This document shows, piece after piece, positions 47,501 through 58,009 of a stretch of 60,000 nucleotides of DNA; position 1 is the stretch's first letter, and every line of letters starts with the position of its first letter. The translations under genes and the position numbers were made by a program. This DNA is from Nymphaea colorata (taxonomy: Eukaryota; Streptophyta; Magnoliopsida; Nymphaeales; Nymphaeaceae). Where the stretch lies: assembly GCF_008831285.2 (NCBI RefSeq), contig NC_045140.1, forward strand, positions 539,528 through 599,527, written 5' to 3'. The notes under the pieces were generated by a model. The model searched no databases. It saw only the letters and a program-made list of their open reading frames with translations, and was not told the DNA's origin.

Positions 47501-49093
47501 TGAATGAGGAAACATGATCGAGTATCCTTCATCCTTTAATAGCTGATGGGTGCTATTATGAAAAGAAGAACTTCATAATTAACACACAATAATAAATCAA
47601 TCACACGTGCATTAACATGCCACATATGAAAAGAAAGGAAGTCTTTATAGGAGCCAAATGGATAGAGAATCATACCCAAGAAGGAGAAAATTCTCAAAAT
47701 ATATACAGCTCAAAGGCAGCTTGAGCTGGCTGTTGGCCCAGCTCCGATGGCTAACAATGGTTTTGGAGCTAGCCAATGCTCAGTCCTTGTCAAAGGTAAA
47801 AAATGACCAGAACTGGATTACAACAAAATACATAAATAAAGAAAATGCAGTAAAAGAAAAGAAATAGCAAACTTACATATTTAATTGTCATCGCCACAAG
47901 TCTCTTTTCTTGATTTCTTCTTAACAAACTTGCCGTTATTATTTCGCGAGTTGGAGGGAAGTGTTAAAGATGTATTATATTATTCAAATATGTTTCTTGT
48001 CACACTTGCATGTATGTGTATGACAAGTTAATAATGCACTTACTGCAGGTCCTGATTGCACATATGATACTTCTGTACACATATATGTATGCTCATATTA
48101 GATATGACAAGTCAGTGATGCATATATGCTATTTTATGCTTAGGTATCTGTATGGTAGGTTCACAATTCATGGATAGTGCTAAATTTTTAAAGTTATATA
48201 GATTAAGTTGGGTAAACTCATTATAAAATTAATAGGTGACAGTTTAAAACAGATTTTATTCTACTTGTCCAAATAACACAATGAAATGCAAGAGATTTTG
48301 TTATTGTCCGTTCAAATCAAACAGTGGATAGAAGAACAAACTGTCCAAGACTCCACTTCATTACCATCTTCAAGCACAAAGTGTACAGAACCAGGTCTTT
48401 GAATGTCTAACTGTTCTGCTTTCAAACCGCACCTAGCAGTCCTATCCTGATGTTCGGCTGAGCACTCTCTGAGATAGTGGATTATTGTATAAATGCCTAC
48501 ATTTATGTCCTTTATATGCTCAAAGTTCTTATTATATCTCATCTCTCGTAGGGAGAAATACAATTAACAGAGGCTTGTGCCTTATAAGCTACCATATCTT
48601 GAAATTAGTCGGTAGCTGCTATGGTATCTATGTTTGTTTTCTTCTTATATTATCGCTGAATTGTCTTTCTTCCAGTTCTGGTTTTTGTGTTTACATTGTT
48701 CATGGTTATACATAATAACTTTTTTTTTTCTGTCTCAATAATGTCCTGTTTATGATCTAGGAGGAAGCAATCCAATCAAAGGAGATCTGCTTGTTGTAGG
48801 TGGCTCCATGCTATATGGAATTAGCAATGTCAGTGAGGTATGGCTTTGTTTCCTTTTCCTTGCACTTTTGTTGTTCTTAGGTCTTTATGCGTATAATAAT
48901 TCTTCTATTTTGATACTCTAAATGCTAGAATACAAATTTTAACTTTATATGTGAAAAGTTTCTTTCTTTGTCCTGCTTGTGTGCATGCATTCCTCTATAT
49001 GTTTTGTATATGCTGAATCCTTAACTGTCACATAGGTACGTGTATGGGTGCTGGTCGGGGTGCAGATAATTTCCAAAAGACATGGGTACGGGC

Positions 49094-49144
<51 letters not shown>

Positions 49145-52100
49145 TATATATATATATATTATTTATTTATTTATATAAAACAAAAAATAAGATTTTAAAT
49201 AAACAGAACAATACATTCATGATTCAAAACCTGTAAATTATGAAGCAGAAACTAATGAACGAAGTATGAACTAGAATCCTAGAATGATGATTGGGAAATA
49301 AGCTCAGTTCTTCTAACATAGAAGGTTCAGCATACATGAGTCGTGACTGCAATGGCAGTCATGTATGCTGAACCTTGTTATAAACTCATATTATCTAGGA
49401 ATTCAAAGAAAATATAAGCAAAACAACTTTTAAGAAACAAAATTATGCTTTGTCAATTTTGATCGAATCCAGAAAAGGATGGACATGGCCCTGGGTGTGT
49501 TGACTGCACCTCACATGGTCAGCACTCTGTTCGGGCCATGTCCGACATGATACAGTACCAGCACTCGTGTCGACATTGGTACTCCCCCGAAACGGGGTGT
49601 CCGTATTACATAGATCCTTAAGTTTGCAGACCCATTTCTTCCTGGAAACAGACTGCTTGAACTGAATGCATCTTGGTCCATGAGTTGCACATAATATTTA
49701 TATTGAAAGTTGAACCTGAAAGTACATATTGACCTTGCTCGATTTCTCTTTCTATTCATTATCTAAAGAATAATTAATGAACTAAAAAAATGGTTAAACA
49801 TATTTGGTGTTATTATCACTCAGCTACATGTACACCAACCAACCTTTTCTAGCATCTAGTTTTTCCTAATTCTCGAAAGGAAAAAGAGAAAAAGTCCAGC
49901 CTTCACAACTGTGGTATCAAAATAGAATATGGGATGAAGAAATGTCTGCAATATTATTAGTTGAATTAAAATAATGTCTGAAGGGAAAAGACCTCTTTGT
50001 ACCCTTTTTCTTGTTCTGGAGATAGCATCTGGGTAGGCAATTTATAAAATCTTATCAGGGTTGTCTACTTGTCTTTATGAACCTTCAGAAAAAAGAAGCT
50101 TTTTCATTCAAGGAATTCTCAATTTAAAAGAGTTTGGTCTCCAAACTCTTTGACTGTTTTCATGTTAGTTATTAAAGTTTCACAGCCAGAGCTGTACGGA
50201 TGTGTACTGACTACAGCTAGTGTCATGTGTGTGTGTGGGTGTGTGCATGTGTGTTTAAAAAAGCTTTATTGTAAGTCAAAAAACTGGTTGCCGTAAACTA
50301 TAAAAGAAGGCTTTTTCTGTAAAAATGACAAAAAAAAAGATTAAGGTTGAACTTGAAAAATCTAGAATAACAAAAACACTAATAGTCCAATACCTTCTCT
50401 CCTTCTACTGTCTCTGGTCTGCTGACTGCTGGGGTGCTGCTGTCACCACTGCCAGGTATGTTCTTGCTCCACCTGCTTCTCCTTGCCAGCCATAGTTGTT
50501 TTGCCACACCAAGCTACAACATTACCCACGTCCATGTGACATAGTCTGAAATGTATGTGCACTTTTGGTGGAGATGAGTCCCCATCCTCATTTTGAATCT
50601 TTATCAATAACTCCACATGTTTTACACTGAAATATTGAATATCCAAGCCAGAGTTGAGTCCCTTCACAAAATCACTCATATCCATTTTCATTTTCAACCT
50701 TTACCTATGGTCCCTTTACCATGGAAAGCCAATTAGTGTTGTAAGTCGTGCTACTGTGACATACTGATACTTCCACTATGATGTCGAATTTCTTCCAAAT
50801 GAAGTTTCTCACTGTTATGTTCCTAGTTCAGGATCCTTTTGGAGTGACAGCTATCTGTGGCACTGAAATTGTTGTTGTTCATGTTTTATCCCTTCATCAA
50901 ACTTGTCTCCTAAGTTTCCTTTATCTTCATATCTTTCTTCCTTGTACTTATTTTATCCACAGATAATTTGCTTTTCTTTTTCCTTATTCTCTATGTGATA
51001 GATATTAAGTTGTGGCTAATAGTCATTTTCTGGTGACTCTCTTCCATTGCCTTAAACATCTTTTGCTGATTGTTACATGCCCCATTAAACGTATAGAAGA
51101 CTTGCAATGTATTGGTATGGAACTTCTGATCTTTGTTATGCACTTGTAGACATTTATTTTACCTACTCTTGTGCAGGAGTTTCTAGTGAAGAATGCAGAT
51201 AGAGTCGAGCTTATGGCGATGTTAGGCACATTTGGAGCTATAATCGGTGCATGCCAAATGTATCCTTGGATTTTAAGCTCTTTTGATGACTTCTAATGAT
51301 ATTTACTGTCAGTCTTGGAAATCACATTTTGCACATGAATGGTTCTTTATGTCCTAATCACAAACTCAAACACACGTCACCCCCCAATCCATGTTGGCCT
51401 GATACATCTTCAAACGATTTTAAGAGCTTCTGTTACACTTAAAGCTAACTGCTTTTATGGATTTGCAATTCCTCTTAGATGTGTGTGCTATATGCTACTG
51501 GATCATGAATAGTATAAAACTATAAATGTAGAAATTACATGAAAATTGGCATTTTGGAAGTTGCAGAATCCTTAAAGATGTATTGTGTTAAGAAATGAGA
51601 AGAATAAACCAGTTTATGGTTTGTATTTCAACATATTTACATCAGAAATTAAATTAAGTGCACAAGTGGACCTGCATATATTATATTTGATCATGATTTA
51701 ACTTGCTTTTGACATCTGGATCTGTTCCATCCTGCCCTAAAACCATCAGTATCATCAGAACAACCAGGCCAAACACTCTCGTCTTAGAGAAAGATGCATC
51801 AAAAAGAAAACTTTAAATGCGCTGGAAAAATCACAATAACATGCCTTAGTTATAAAAAGTGAAAATTTTGAAGCAAGATGATTATGATACCAGCAAACAA
51901 CAGACAGATATCCTCAGTTCAAACAAATTGAGGATCTAAGTAACGTGGAGCTTAAGTCCACATTACATAAAAACCATGGATTTAAGATCAGGTTGGGTTT
52001 CTTATTTTTGGGGGGGCGGGGCAGCGGGAAGGGGGGGGGGGGGGGGGGGGTATTCCGACCTTAAATCCATCGATCTGAGATCCTAGTGATCTCAGATCTC

Positions 52101-55100
52101 AGATCCGTGATGAAACGAACACACCTTAATTGGATTCTTATAGTTCATATCCAAAAAATGTGATTAAGATTTGGTTGATCTGCTTTCTGTGACAAATTTA
52201 CAATGAACCCTGTAGTTATGTGTTTTAACACGAGCACGAAATGGTTTGTCCGTAGATGACTTTCACCAGTTCCTATGGGGTTTTACTCATTGTCCAGTTT
52301 GCTGGGGATATAAGACATCCACGTGCATTGCATTAAGCTTCAGTATGCTGGTAGTCACTAGCTAGATTCCTTGGATGAGTGTGACTAATATAAAATTTGA
52401 GATCCTTGACCTCTCAAATAGAATCATTCTAGAGCGCCATGAACTACAGTCAATTCATTGGACGGCTGGTGCTGTAAGTTTCTCTTTCCTGTGCTCCAGG
52501 CTAATTGTTCCCGTAGTTATGGAGATAGCATTCCTCCAAAATCGTTGATCACCCAAATTTTTGTTTCTTTACTAATCCTTTGATGTAGGATCTCCATGAT
52601 TTGTTTTTATTTGAAATAAAGTTGAACTCTATTTCAGTTTACCCTTTTTTTTCTGCCTATGTCAGATGGGTGCGGGGTGTGCGTGCTGATGCAGGTGCCA
52701 GTGCGGCACATCTTAAAAAACTTGAGTGTGGGGGAGGTGCTATATGTATATATGTATATAAGGTTATATGCTTATATATTTTTGCTTGCTGAAAATTAAA
52801 TTGTATACAAAGGTTATTGTAGTATTTGAAAAATAATATATATGAAATCTTCTTAGAATATTGGCAGTCTGGTCATCCTTTATGACAACCTGATGCTGTC
52901 CTTTTAAATGGAAGAGGGGGGAGGGGGGAGGGAGAGAGAGAAAGAGAAAGAGAGAGGAGGAAGAAAAATAGGAGGGAAATAAAAAGAAAGAGAGGAAAAA
53001 ACAAAAAAGAAAGAAAGGGAGAGAAAGAAGAGAAAAAAAGAGAGAAAAAAGAAAAATGAGAGAAAAAGAGGCAGGAGTGAAGGGTACATGTCAGAGCTGC
53101 ACCCACGTCACGTCGATGCAGCTGTGGCATCCCAAGCAAAGTGTCCATCTCCCTTAGCTTTCTGGTTCCTGCTTAATCTGCTTATGTGGGCTTTGACTTA
53201 TTGTGACAAAGATCTCTTATTTGCGTATAACCTGTATACACACCATAAAACATATCAGTTGTCTGGCATCTCTTTCGTGAAAATGACTTGAAAATAGTCT
53301 CATGTATACTAGAATTGTAGTGAGTGGTGCCTATGTTTGCCTGGGTTTTCTACTATCATGTCTCCTGGTTTGTGTTTCTTTGGGTGCTAAACTGAAGCAG
53401 AGGATTGAGTGGGTTAGTATTCGTTAGGCCAGGAGCTTGCATAAGTTTTCAGTTAAGCTGTTACGAATAGTACCAGAAATCCATCTTTTGAGGTTATAGG
53501 TCCTTCATATGGTTATGGAAAATTTTCAAATTTAGTCAACAGTAATCTTGTCCTTTAATGAAGGGCAATTTTAGTATGATAGCAGTGATTTTACAAAGTG
53601 ACTAGGAACACAAATGCATGAGTGCTTTTTCACAAATTTACTGCACATATCCAATGTTCATTTTGAGGAACATCAGAATCAACAAGTGAGTTGTGATTTT
53701 CAGTATGTAGGTAAGGATTTACGAGGATTTAAAAGTCAATGAGGTTCCAAGCTTTTTTCTAGCTTATAAACACCATCCACTCATACAGAAAAAAGGTGGT
53801 TCTTATGTGAATTCCTATTTTTGTTTGGCATGAAGATCACATTCATGCTGTTGTCATGAAAAAAGTACTTGAATGCATGAAGAACTTTCATCTTTTTATG
53901 GGGTCTGGATAAGGGTACAAATGTTAAGTCCTGTTATAGCCAACCCAAGGTCACTTTTGTCTAATATATCTTTTGGACAGTGGTGGGCAGTAGAAGGGAC
54001 ATATTTTTAAACATTCAAAAAGAAGATGATTGTTTTGGAAACTTAAAAAAGGACGGACTTGTAAAATGGCTAAAAATGTGGGGACTATTATGGAAATATG
54101 TGATGTGGGGACTACTATTTAGTATTTAGATATGTGTGTTCTATATGGACACTAATATTCATGTGGATGAAAAGAGATTATCATTCTCTTCAACTTCTAG
54201 TTCACCTTCCAACCCCTTTTTAAGATCATATGTTTTGGCATTCTTTAGCAAAAGGAACCAGATGAACAGATGGGAATTTCAAAGAACAGAATCAAATGAA
54301 CTTTTGCATACGTGAAAGTATTAAAAATTTTTAATACATGTTTTTATGATATGAAAGTACTAAAAATTTGGAAACTTCAATCTATCATTAATTTCAAAAT
54401 TCAAATCTTTATAAATCAAATTTGCATAAAAAAAATCTCAATTTGAAGGTCATTTTTGTAGTTTTTAATCATGAATAACCACAAACATGCTGCCAGCTCT
54501 TTGAAAGAAGGCTTGTACATAAAACTTTTTTGAAGAGCTTGGCACATATTCTGCCCATGGGATATCTACCGAGCTCGGGCATGACCCAATCCCGAGGCCT
54601 AGACCCAGCCCTGTAGACAAATGGATGGAGTCTGATAGAGCCTGACCCATCAATTTTTCACTCAGTCCTATCAAATTGTGTAGGTGAATGCATGACTTTT
54701 ACCAGATATCTTAAAAGTAGTTACCACTCTACTTTCTGTGTGAGAATGATAACTTTTCTATACAGAAAAATAAAGAGAAATTACTAATAGCTATAAGAAG
54801 CAATAAAGTAGAAAGTCCTCTCCTGGGGATGTCTATTATTTAAGAAAAGTTAGGAATCAATGCAATAAAAAAATTAATAAAAGAAAAGGTCAGTGAATGA
54901 TGTTCTACTTAATTTGCGCATGTTGGACAAACAGCAGCACATGATGGAAGTGAAGCCATTTTTAGGACAATCGAAGACTTGAAAGTAGACAATAAGACAA
55001 GATTTGCAGAGCAACCAAACTTGTAGCTCTAAAAATAGGAAGGAATGGAGGATCATTAGCTATAAACCCACCCTTGGATAGTTGAAAGGCTAAGCAACGA

Positions 55101-56055
55101 TGATGAAGAAATCTCTTTGGCCTTTTTGGCACTCTCTGAAACTTGATATTTGTCTGCAACTGGAAGTGTTATTATGTATATAGTCAAAAGCAGGGCTTAG
55201 CACTCGTGCCTTGTCACACGGTTGGTGACTCAGCCTAATAAGACCACCTAGTAGTTCTGGACAAGGTAGTTCAATTAGGCTTTGACTAATCCACGATGTG
55301 TTTTTCATTTGAGTATGGTAAATATGGCTGCAGTCTAACATAACGGGTTTGGATCCTGTATCGAGTTCCAAGATCCAAACTTGCAATAGAAAAATCACAA
55401 ATGAAGAGCACTAATAGCTCTGCGTCAATAACTGGACTGATTTCTTTTAACTTAGCTTTTTCTGTTTCTTAACCACTGTTTTATTGCAGGTACTTCCCTT
55501 TGTTGGATTTTCTTTGGCGATGTTCTTATTTTACACTTTGGTTCCCGTCTTGCTTAAGGTATGTTCCAGTGTCTAAAGTCTGTCAGCTGTGTTTGATATT
55601 CAACTTGTTAAATAGTCTATGCTTGTGTTAAAAACATATATTGGAACAGGCACTCCTGTTGGAACAAGGTGAACCATGGCTTGTGCTTCAGTTTCTGATA
55701 CAAGCACTAATGCAGGAAATTTAGCTTTTATATATTCTTCTATCATCATGTTGAAGAGTTTCAATTTACATCTAGCAGTATATTATGAGCTTTTACAATC
55801 TTGTCTTCAAAATTTTAAAGGGACAACCTCACTTGAGTTAAAAATCATATGTTAGCACTTGGAACATTACTCATTTGAAATTGGTTGCCTGGTGTCAATA
55901 TCTGATGCAGTAGATGGCACATTTTCTGGTATCCTGTTGTGTCATCACGGTGAAAATTCCAGTATATATTTTGCAATGTGATAAATGTTTTATGATGCAT
56001 CAGCAGAACAAGCTTTTCTGCTTTTTGCTCTTTGTTTGTATTCTGGATGGATAAG

Positions 56056-56093
<38 letters not shown>

Positions 56094-57101
56094 GACACAT
56101 TGTTTAACCCTCTCCCTCAAACTTTTCCGGGTAAAAGCCAACAGTTTGCAACTTCTCTTGTAAGAAAACTACAATGTAGTTAGGGAAACGACTGAATGGA
56201 AAAATCTGCAACTTGATACTCTGCACTCTGCAGACACATGAGGTAGCTCAATATGGCCTTTCAAACAGTTTGAACGTGAACATGTTAGACCTTGATGTCC
56301 AGATTTGTTCTGAAAGAAGGAGAAGGCAAGAAGCAAGAGGGGATTTCTTCAACCATAAGATGGCAGCAAGAATGTTTAAGCATGCTCTTCATACCTATTG
56401 ATATATTTCTCGATAAAGCTGAGATAAACAAAAAAGGGGACTTATTTTAATAATATCATGAAAAGAGTTACGTTTCCAATTAGATTCAGGTGTCTCTGCA
56501 GTGTGCTTGTGAAAAGTACTAAATTTTGTATGTCATGCTGGCCAATCGGTGACAATGCATCTTTGTCTTCGATGGATAGATTTTTCGACAATATAGCCCA
56601 AAATTAGAATGCTTCTCTTTTCTTTTTTTTTCATGCAGATAAGCGGGTCTACGATGCTCAACCTTTCTTTGCTGACATCAGATATGTGGGCTGTTCTAAT
56701 TCGCATATTTGCTTATAAGGAGCAGGTTGGATTCTGCATCTTTTCTTCATATAAGCACATACGGCATTTAGCTGTCAGTTGCCTCGCTGTAACTTTCGGA
56801 GTTGCAATTTGCAGGTTGACTGGTTGTACTTTCTTGCTTTCTTTATGGTTGCTGTTGGACTCATATTATATTCCTGGTATGTTATTGTCCATTTCAAATA
56901 TCTTTTTCTCTTAAGCATTATAGCGTTGAGGTAACTTTGTGATGAGTGAATGTTCCTTACAGGGCTTCTAGAAACAATGATAGAATAGGATCAGACGACG
57001 GCCAAAACAACCTCCAATGCAGTTTAAGAGACGAGGAAGATGCTTTTCAAAATGCAGAGGCGCGTGTCCCACAAAGCGCGGCCAACATATCAAAAAAATG
57101 A
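44509..57101 (+). CDS. SLC35F-type (DUF914) membrane transporter, drug/metabolite transporter superfamily
   Basis: A multi-span carrier of the solute carrier 35 F1/F2-like family, probably in an endomembrane; substrate unknown. Exons: 44509-44647, 44758-44852, 46838-46895, 47033-47227, 48761-48837, 51177-51259, 52422-52473, 55490-55558, 56639-56725, 56815-56876 and 56963-57101. They give 351 residues with consistent phases. About ten hydrophobic helices can be read: TLVALILGQIVSLLITSTGF, then the segment of exon 2, WYYYVMLAFVDVEANYL, SVMLLDCWTIPCVIFLTWMF, FTGVAICISGLVMVVFSD, DLLVVGGSMLYGISNVSEE, MAMLGTFGAIIGACQI, then those of exons 8, 9 and 10. DVEANYLVVKAYQYTSLTSV across exons 3-4 is the most diagnostic family block. 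The soluble tail (ASRNNDRIGSDDGQ to stop) is cytosol-like, acidic and non-conserved. The start follows a (GA)n tract. Introns reach 3.9 kb. Confidence 0.94.
45670..46740. mobile_element. Remnant with GCCTAGGC-rich motifs in transporter intron 2
   Basis: TTATCAAAGGCTTGCCTAGG at the left (about 45676) is mirrored by AAAGCTTTTGACAA near 46214 and by AGTGCTTTTGACAG near 46730. CCTAGGC words recur between them. This looks like a non-coding inverted-repeat element, perhaps two overlapping copies. Target duplications were not found. Confidence 0.35.
49098..49140. repeat. (TA)n microsatellite inside the Mutator-like MITE
   Basis: A TA run of more than 40 bp, continuing as impure TA/TTA sequence to about 49180. 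Confidence 0.9.
49322..49376. repeat. Perfect 18-bp inverted repeat (hairpin)
   Basis: AAGGTTCAGCATACATGA (49322-49339) is exactly complementary to 49359-49376 across a 19-nt loop. An alternative fold pairs the first 16 bases, skips 7, and then pairs GACTGC with GCAGTC around an AATG loop. Confidence 0.95.
51260..52421 (+). other. U12-type (minor spliceosome) GT-AG intron, transporter intron 6
   Basis: The donor reads GTATCCTTGG (51260-51269), matching the U12 5' splice consensus at every core position. TCCTTGAC at 52403-52410 matches the U12 branch-site consensus, with its branch A at 52409, 12 bases before the acceptor end at 52421. Ordinary introns in this window lack both. Splicing here joins CAA-AT with A-ATC and keeps the frame. 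Confidence 0.88.
52010..52050 (+). repeat. G-run cluster with a homopolymer of 20 or more G
   Basis: Runs of 7, 4, 3 and 20 or more G occur within about 40 bp on the plus strand, inside the U12-type intron. The flanks ATGGATTTAAGATC and GACCTTAAATCCAT form an imperfect inverted repeat around it. The exact homopolymer length may suffer from sequencing error. Confidence 0.8.
52662..53135. mobile_element. Third, degraded relative of the Mutator-like MITE
   Basis: TGTCAGATGGGTGCGGGGTG and AAAAAACTTGAGTGTGGGGG at the left resemble the left part of the copy at 36188. The sequence TGTCAGAGCTGCACCCACG near 53089 resembles a right end. The middle is replaced by AT-rich DNA and the long purine tract. 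No target duplication was found. Confidence 0.4.
52907..53077. repeat. Polypurine tract, about 170 bp
   Basis: Almost uninterrupted G/A on the plus strand (GAGAGA, GGGAGG and AAAGAGA words), with fewer than ten pyrimidines. Reading frames in it are low-complexity artefacts. Confidence 0.9.
53136..55489 (+). other. Remainder of transporter intron 7
   Basis: AT-rich intron sequence. A patch at 54540-54660 (GAGCTCGGGCATGACCCAATCCCGAGG...) resembles the GGCCC-rich MITE family but has no clear ends. Confidence 0.45.
56057..56094. repeat. (CA)n(TA)n microsatellite in transporter intron 8
   Basis: About twelve CA units followed by about seven TA units. Confidence 0.9.
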
Positions 57102-57455
57102 AGATCATGACATTTTTACCATGCAATCCTCTCTAAATGATTGCACGTCCGGATTCATTTTTCTTTATTTTTTATAATATTAATTTGTAGAGAACAGCAA
57201 TGGCTTTAGAAATATATGAAAGGCAATAGCATTAAGAATTTAAGATTCTGCAAGTTCAGTCCACTTTCTAGGGAGATTGATTGTCATAGTTCAGAATATC
57301 TAATCAAACGGGGTTGGTTGCAAATACTGTACGGTAAGCATGAACCACGGGGTTTGTATCTTTAGGATTCTTATTGTTTTCCGTGAACTAGAGAATACCT
57401 GACCAGATTTGGAAGAAGACGATACAGGGAAGATTCGTCCATGTACAGTGTATAG

Positions 57456-57459
<4 letters not shown>

Positions 57460-57496
<37 letters not shown>
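57460..57496. repeat. (TA)n microsatellite
   Basis: A TA run of about 37 bp, 360 bp past the transporter stop codon. Confidence 0.9.
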
Positions 57497-57498
<2 letters not shown>

Positions 57499-57581
57499 GC
57501 AAGGATTTTCCCAATACTAAGACGTGGGTTTGGGATAATCAAAATGATCTACCCATTGAACACTTTTTTTTTTGTGCAGGC

Positions 57582-57760
57582 AGTGGTGGACGCAGAAATT
57601 CAGTTGAGGGGCGGTAATTCAAAAAATCTTGGACCTTTTGAATATATTGCAAAATGATTGAGGAACACCAAATGCAAATATAAACAAATATATACAAATA
57701 AAAGAATCTTGTGAGACTGTGTGAACAAACTGCCCACACGTGGCTCCGCTTTCAGTGCCG
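57582..57760. mobile_element. Short complete-looking copy of the CAGTGGCGGAGCCA-type element
   Basis: The left end is CAGTGGTGGACGCAG. The right end read from the other strand is CACTGAAAGCGGAGCCACG followed by TGTGGGCAG, the half-palindrome seen at 19074 and elsewhere. GAGGGGCGGTAATTC just inside the left end matches the GGGGCAC-type start of the other fragments. About 180 bp, no coding capacity. Confidence 0.5.
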
Positions 57761-58009
57761 GAAAACCAACGGAACCTGGAGTACTTTTTCTGCATTTCTG
57801 ACCAAGATTTATTGGGTTGCTTGCATTAATGGTAGAAAATATGCTCGTCAGAAATCAGCTAGAGAACACAGTTGGCACAGGATGAGATTTGTATCTGACT
57901 TTGCTGCCATTTAAAGTTCCCTCTCCTCTTCTGAATTGAAAATTTTTTGGTTGAAAACCGCATGGGGCAGAATGGATTCATCTTCGACGTGGAATTGAGC
58001 TAGATAAAT

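Larger units (their letters stand above)
49026..49613. mobile_element. Mutator-like MITE (588 bp) in transporter intron 5
   Basis: The left end TGTCACATAGGTACG equals that of the element at 36188. The flanks are ATCCTTAAC (49017-49025) and ATCCTTAAG (49614-49622), a 9-bp duplication with one change. It shares GGGTACGG and CATGGGTACGGG words with the first copy but has gained a long TA tract (49098-49140) and an internal hairpin (49322-49376). No coding capacity. Confidence 0.7.

Noticed and set aside
52873-53148. Minus-strand Ser/Phe/Leu-rich frames
   Set aside because: Low-complexity translation of the polypurine tract.
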